Positions 41,955-42,257 of a stretch of DNA of 42,257 bases are shown here, one piece after another. The stretch spans positions 1-42,257 of the forward strand of contig CAUZSH010000005.1 of assembly GCA_963582935.1 (NCBI GenBank). Direction: 5' to 3'. The notes below the pieces were generated by a model. That model did not search any database, was not told the DNA's origin, and was given only the letters and a program-made list of their open reading frames with translations. This DNA is from CAUZSH01 sp963582935 (lineage in GTDB: Bacteria; Pseudomonadota; Gammaproteobacteria; Francisellales; Francisellaceae). Position numbers and translations under genes: made by a program. Each line of letters opens with the position of its first letter. Positions within the stretch are counted from its first letter, which is position 1.

Positions 41955-42257
41955 GATTATATCATTTTTGTATACTGCAAAGTTACACAATGTTATCCAA
42001 AATCACACAATAAGTTAAGGTCAAGGGGATTTACACCATCTCTAGATGATGAAGAGGTCATTACAATGGAGCTGATAGGGGGGTTTTTAGGCTTTGATGC
42101 CGACAAACATATCTGGCAATATTTCACTCAACATTGGAAGCACTACTTCCCCGGACTCAGTTCAAGAACTGCCTTCACTCGCCAATCCGCTAATTTGTGG
42201 CAAGTTAAACAGATTTTACAGGTTATTTTGTCTGCTAAAACACATGATAAGTCATCT
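41955..42257 (+). CDS. DDE transposase, IS982-like, N-terminal part (3' cut by window)
   Basis: The frame is open to the window end. From 42018 it reads RSRGFTPSLDDEEVITMELI, GGFLGFDADKHIWQYF, HWKHYFPGLSSRTAFTRQSA and NLWQVKQILQ. This matches the N-terminal region of a transposase group with S-D-S-E-V-x-T-M-E and TxFxRQAANLW motifs that I associate with IS982; the family assignment is from memory. No ATG, GTG or TTG occurs in frame between the TAA at 41952 and the ATG at 42066, which lies inside the conserved part, so the 5' end may be damaged. The catalytic residues would be beyond the window. Confidence 0.7.

Larger units (their letters stand above)
41831..42257 (+). mobile_element. Left part of an insertion sequence (IS982-like), runs off the window
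   Basis: The element is inferred from the transposase frame at its right and from the point where the neighbouring gene loses homology. The proposed end begins ACCCCGTGTGCAAC at 41831; IS982-type ends often begin ACCC, which is remembered and unchecked. From there to about 41955 is AT-rich non-coding sequence containing a 9-base inverted repeat. The right end, and so the target duplication, lie outside the window. Confidence 0.55.

Overview
The window looks like a chromosomal segment of a low-GC gammaproteobacterium. Evidence includes a GyrB of gammaproteobacterial length, tandem Fis proteins, a divergent fur/bamE pair, a DiaA homologue, OxyR, a YfaE-type ferredoxin beside nrdB and a cyo-type quinol oxidase. 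An LbtU/FupA-like outer-membrane porin, PdxS/PdxT, CoaX, LemA/HtpX and a chagasin-type inhibitor point towards the Legionella/Coxiella/Francisella-like part of the class. At least five reading frames are visibly broken, which suggests ongoing gene loss as in host-associated bacteria. Uncorrected assembly errors could explain some of the breaks. I cannot name the genus.

Layout. 1-5.1 kb (+): cyoABCDE, cytochrome bo quinol oxidase plus heme O synthase (cyoA cut by the window edge), then a small membrane protein and a degraded coding stretch. 5.4-10.1 kb (-): class Ia ribonucleotide reductase nrdA-nrdB-ferredoxin, then a cysteine synthase/CBS-like enzyme. A clear cobalamin riboswitch lies upstream of nrdA. 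Between it and gyrB is the remnant of a truncated haemoglobin. 10.9-18.3 kb (-): gyrB, dnaQ, a frameshifted purine nucleoside phosphorylase, the LbtU-like porin, a 2-Cys peroxiredoxin and a membrane protein. 18.4-23.1 kb: diaA, fur, bamE, parE and an oxyR lacking the resolving cysteine. 23.1-29.0 kb (+): asnS, an N-formylglutamate amidohydrolase-like protein overlapping an ATP-grasp ligase (an unrecognised pair), a two-module periplasmic protein, an alpha/beta hydrolase and hemF. 29.1-34.1 kb: pdxST (-), glpX (+), a secreted DOMON protein (+) and lemA-htpX (-). 34.2-37.9 kb (+): two fis-like genes, a MurQ/GckR-like SIS protein and an MFS sugar porter without a normal start codon. 37.9-42.3 kb: a secreted-protein pseudogene with a stop at its signal-peptide junction, a chagasin-like inhibitor, a ferredoxin-NADP reductase-like flavoprotein, coaX, two DUF4156-type lipoproteins and a gene whose 5' end is cut off, apparently by a transposase-bearing insertion element that runs off the window.

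How it fits together. Three themes recur. Respiration and heme: CyoABCDE with heme O synthase, and oxygen-dependent HemF. DNA supply and topology: NrdAB with its ferredoxin, GyrB, ParE, DnaQ, DiaA and Fis. Iron and peroxide response: Fur, OxyR, AhpC-type peroxiredoxin and LbtU-like porin. The riboswitch implies that dNTP synthesis by the oxygen-dependent enzyme is tuned to cobalamin, which predicts a B12-dependent reductase elsewhere in the genome. All identifications come from reading the sequence and remembered family features; no search was run.
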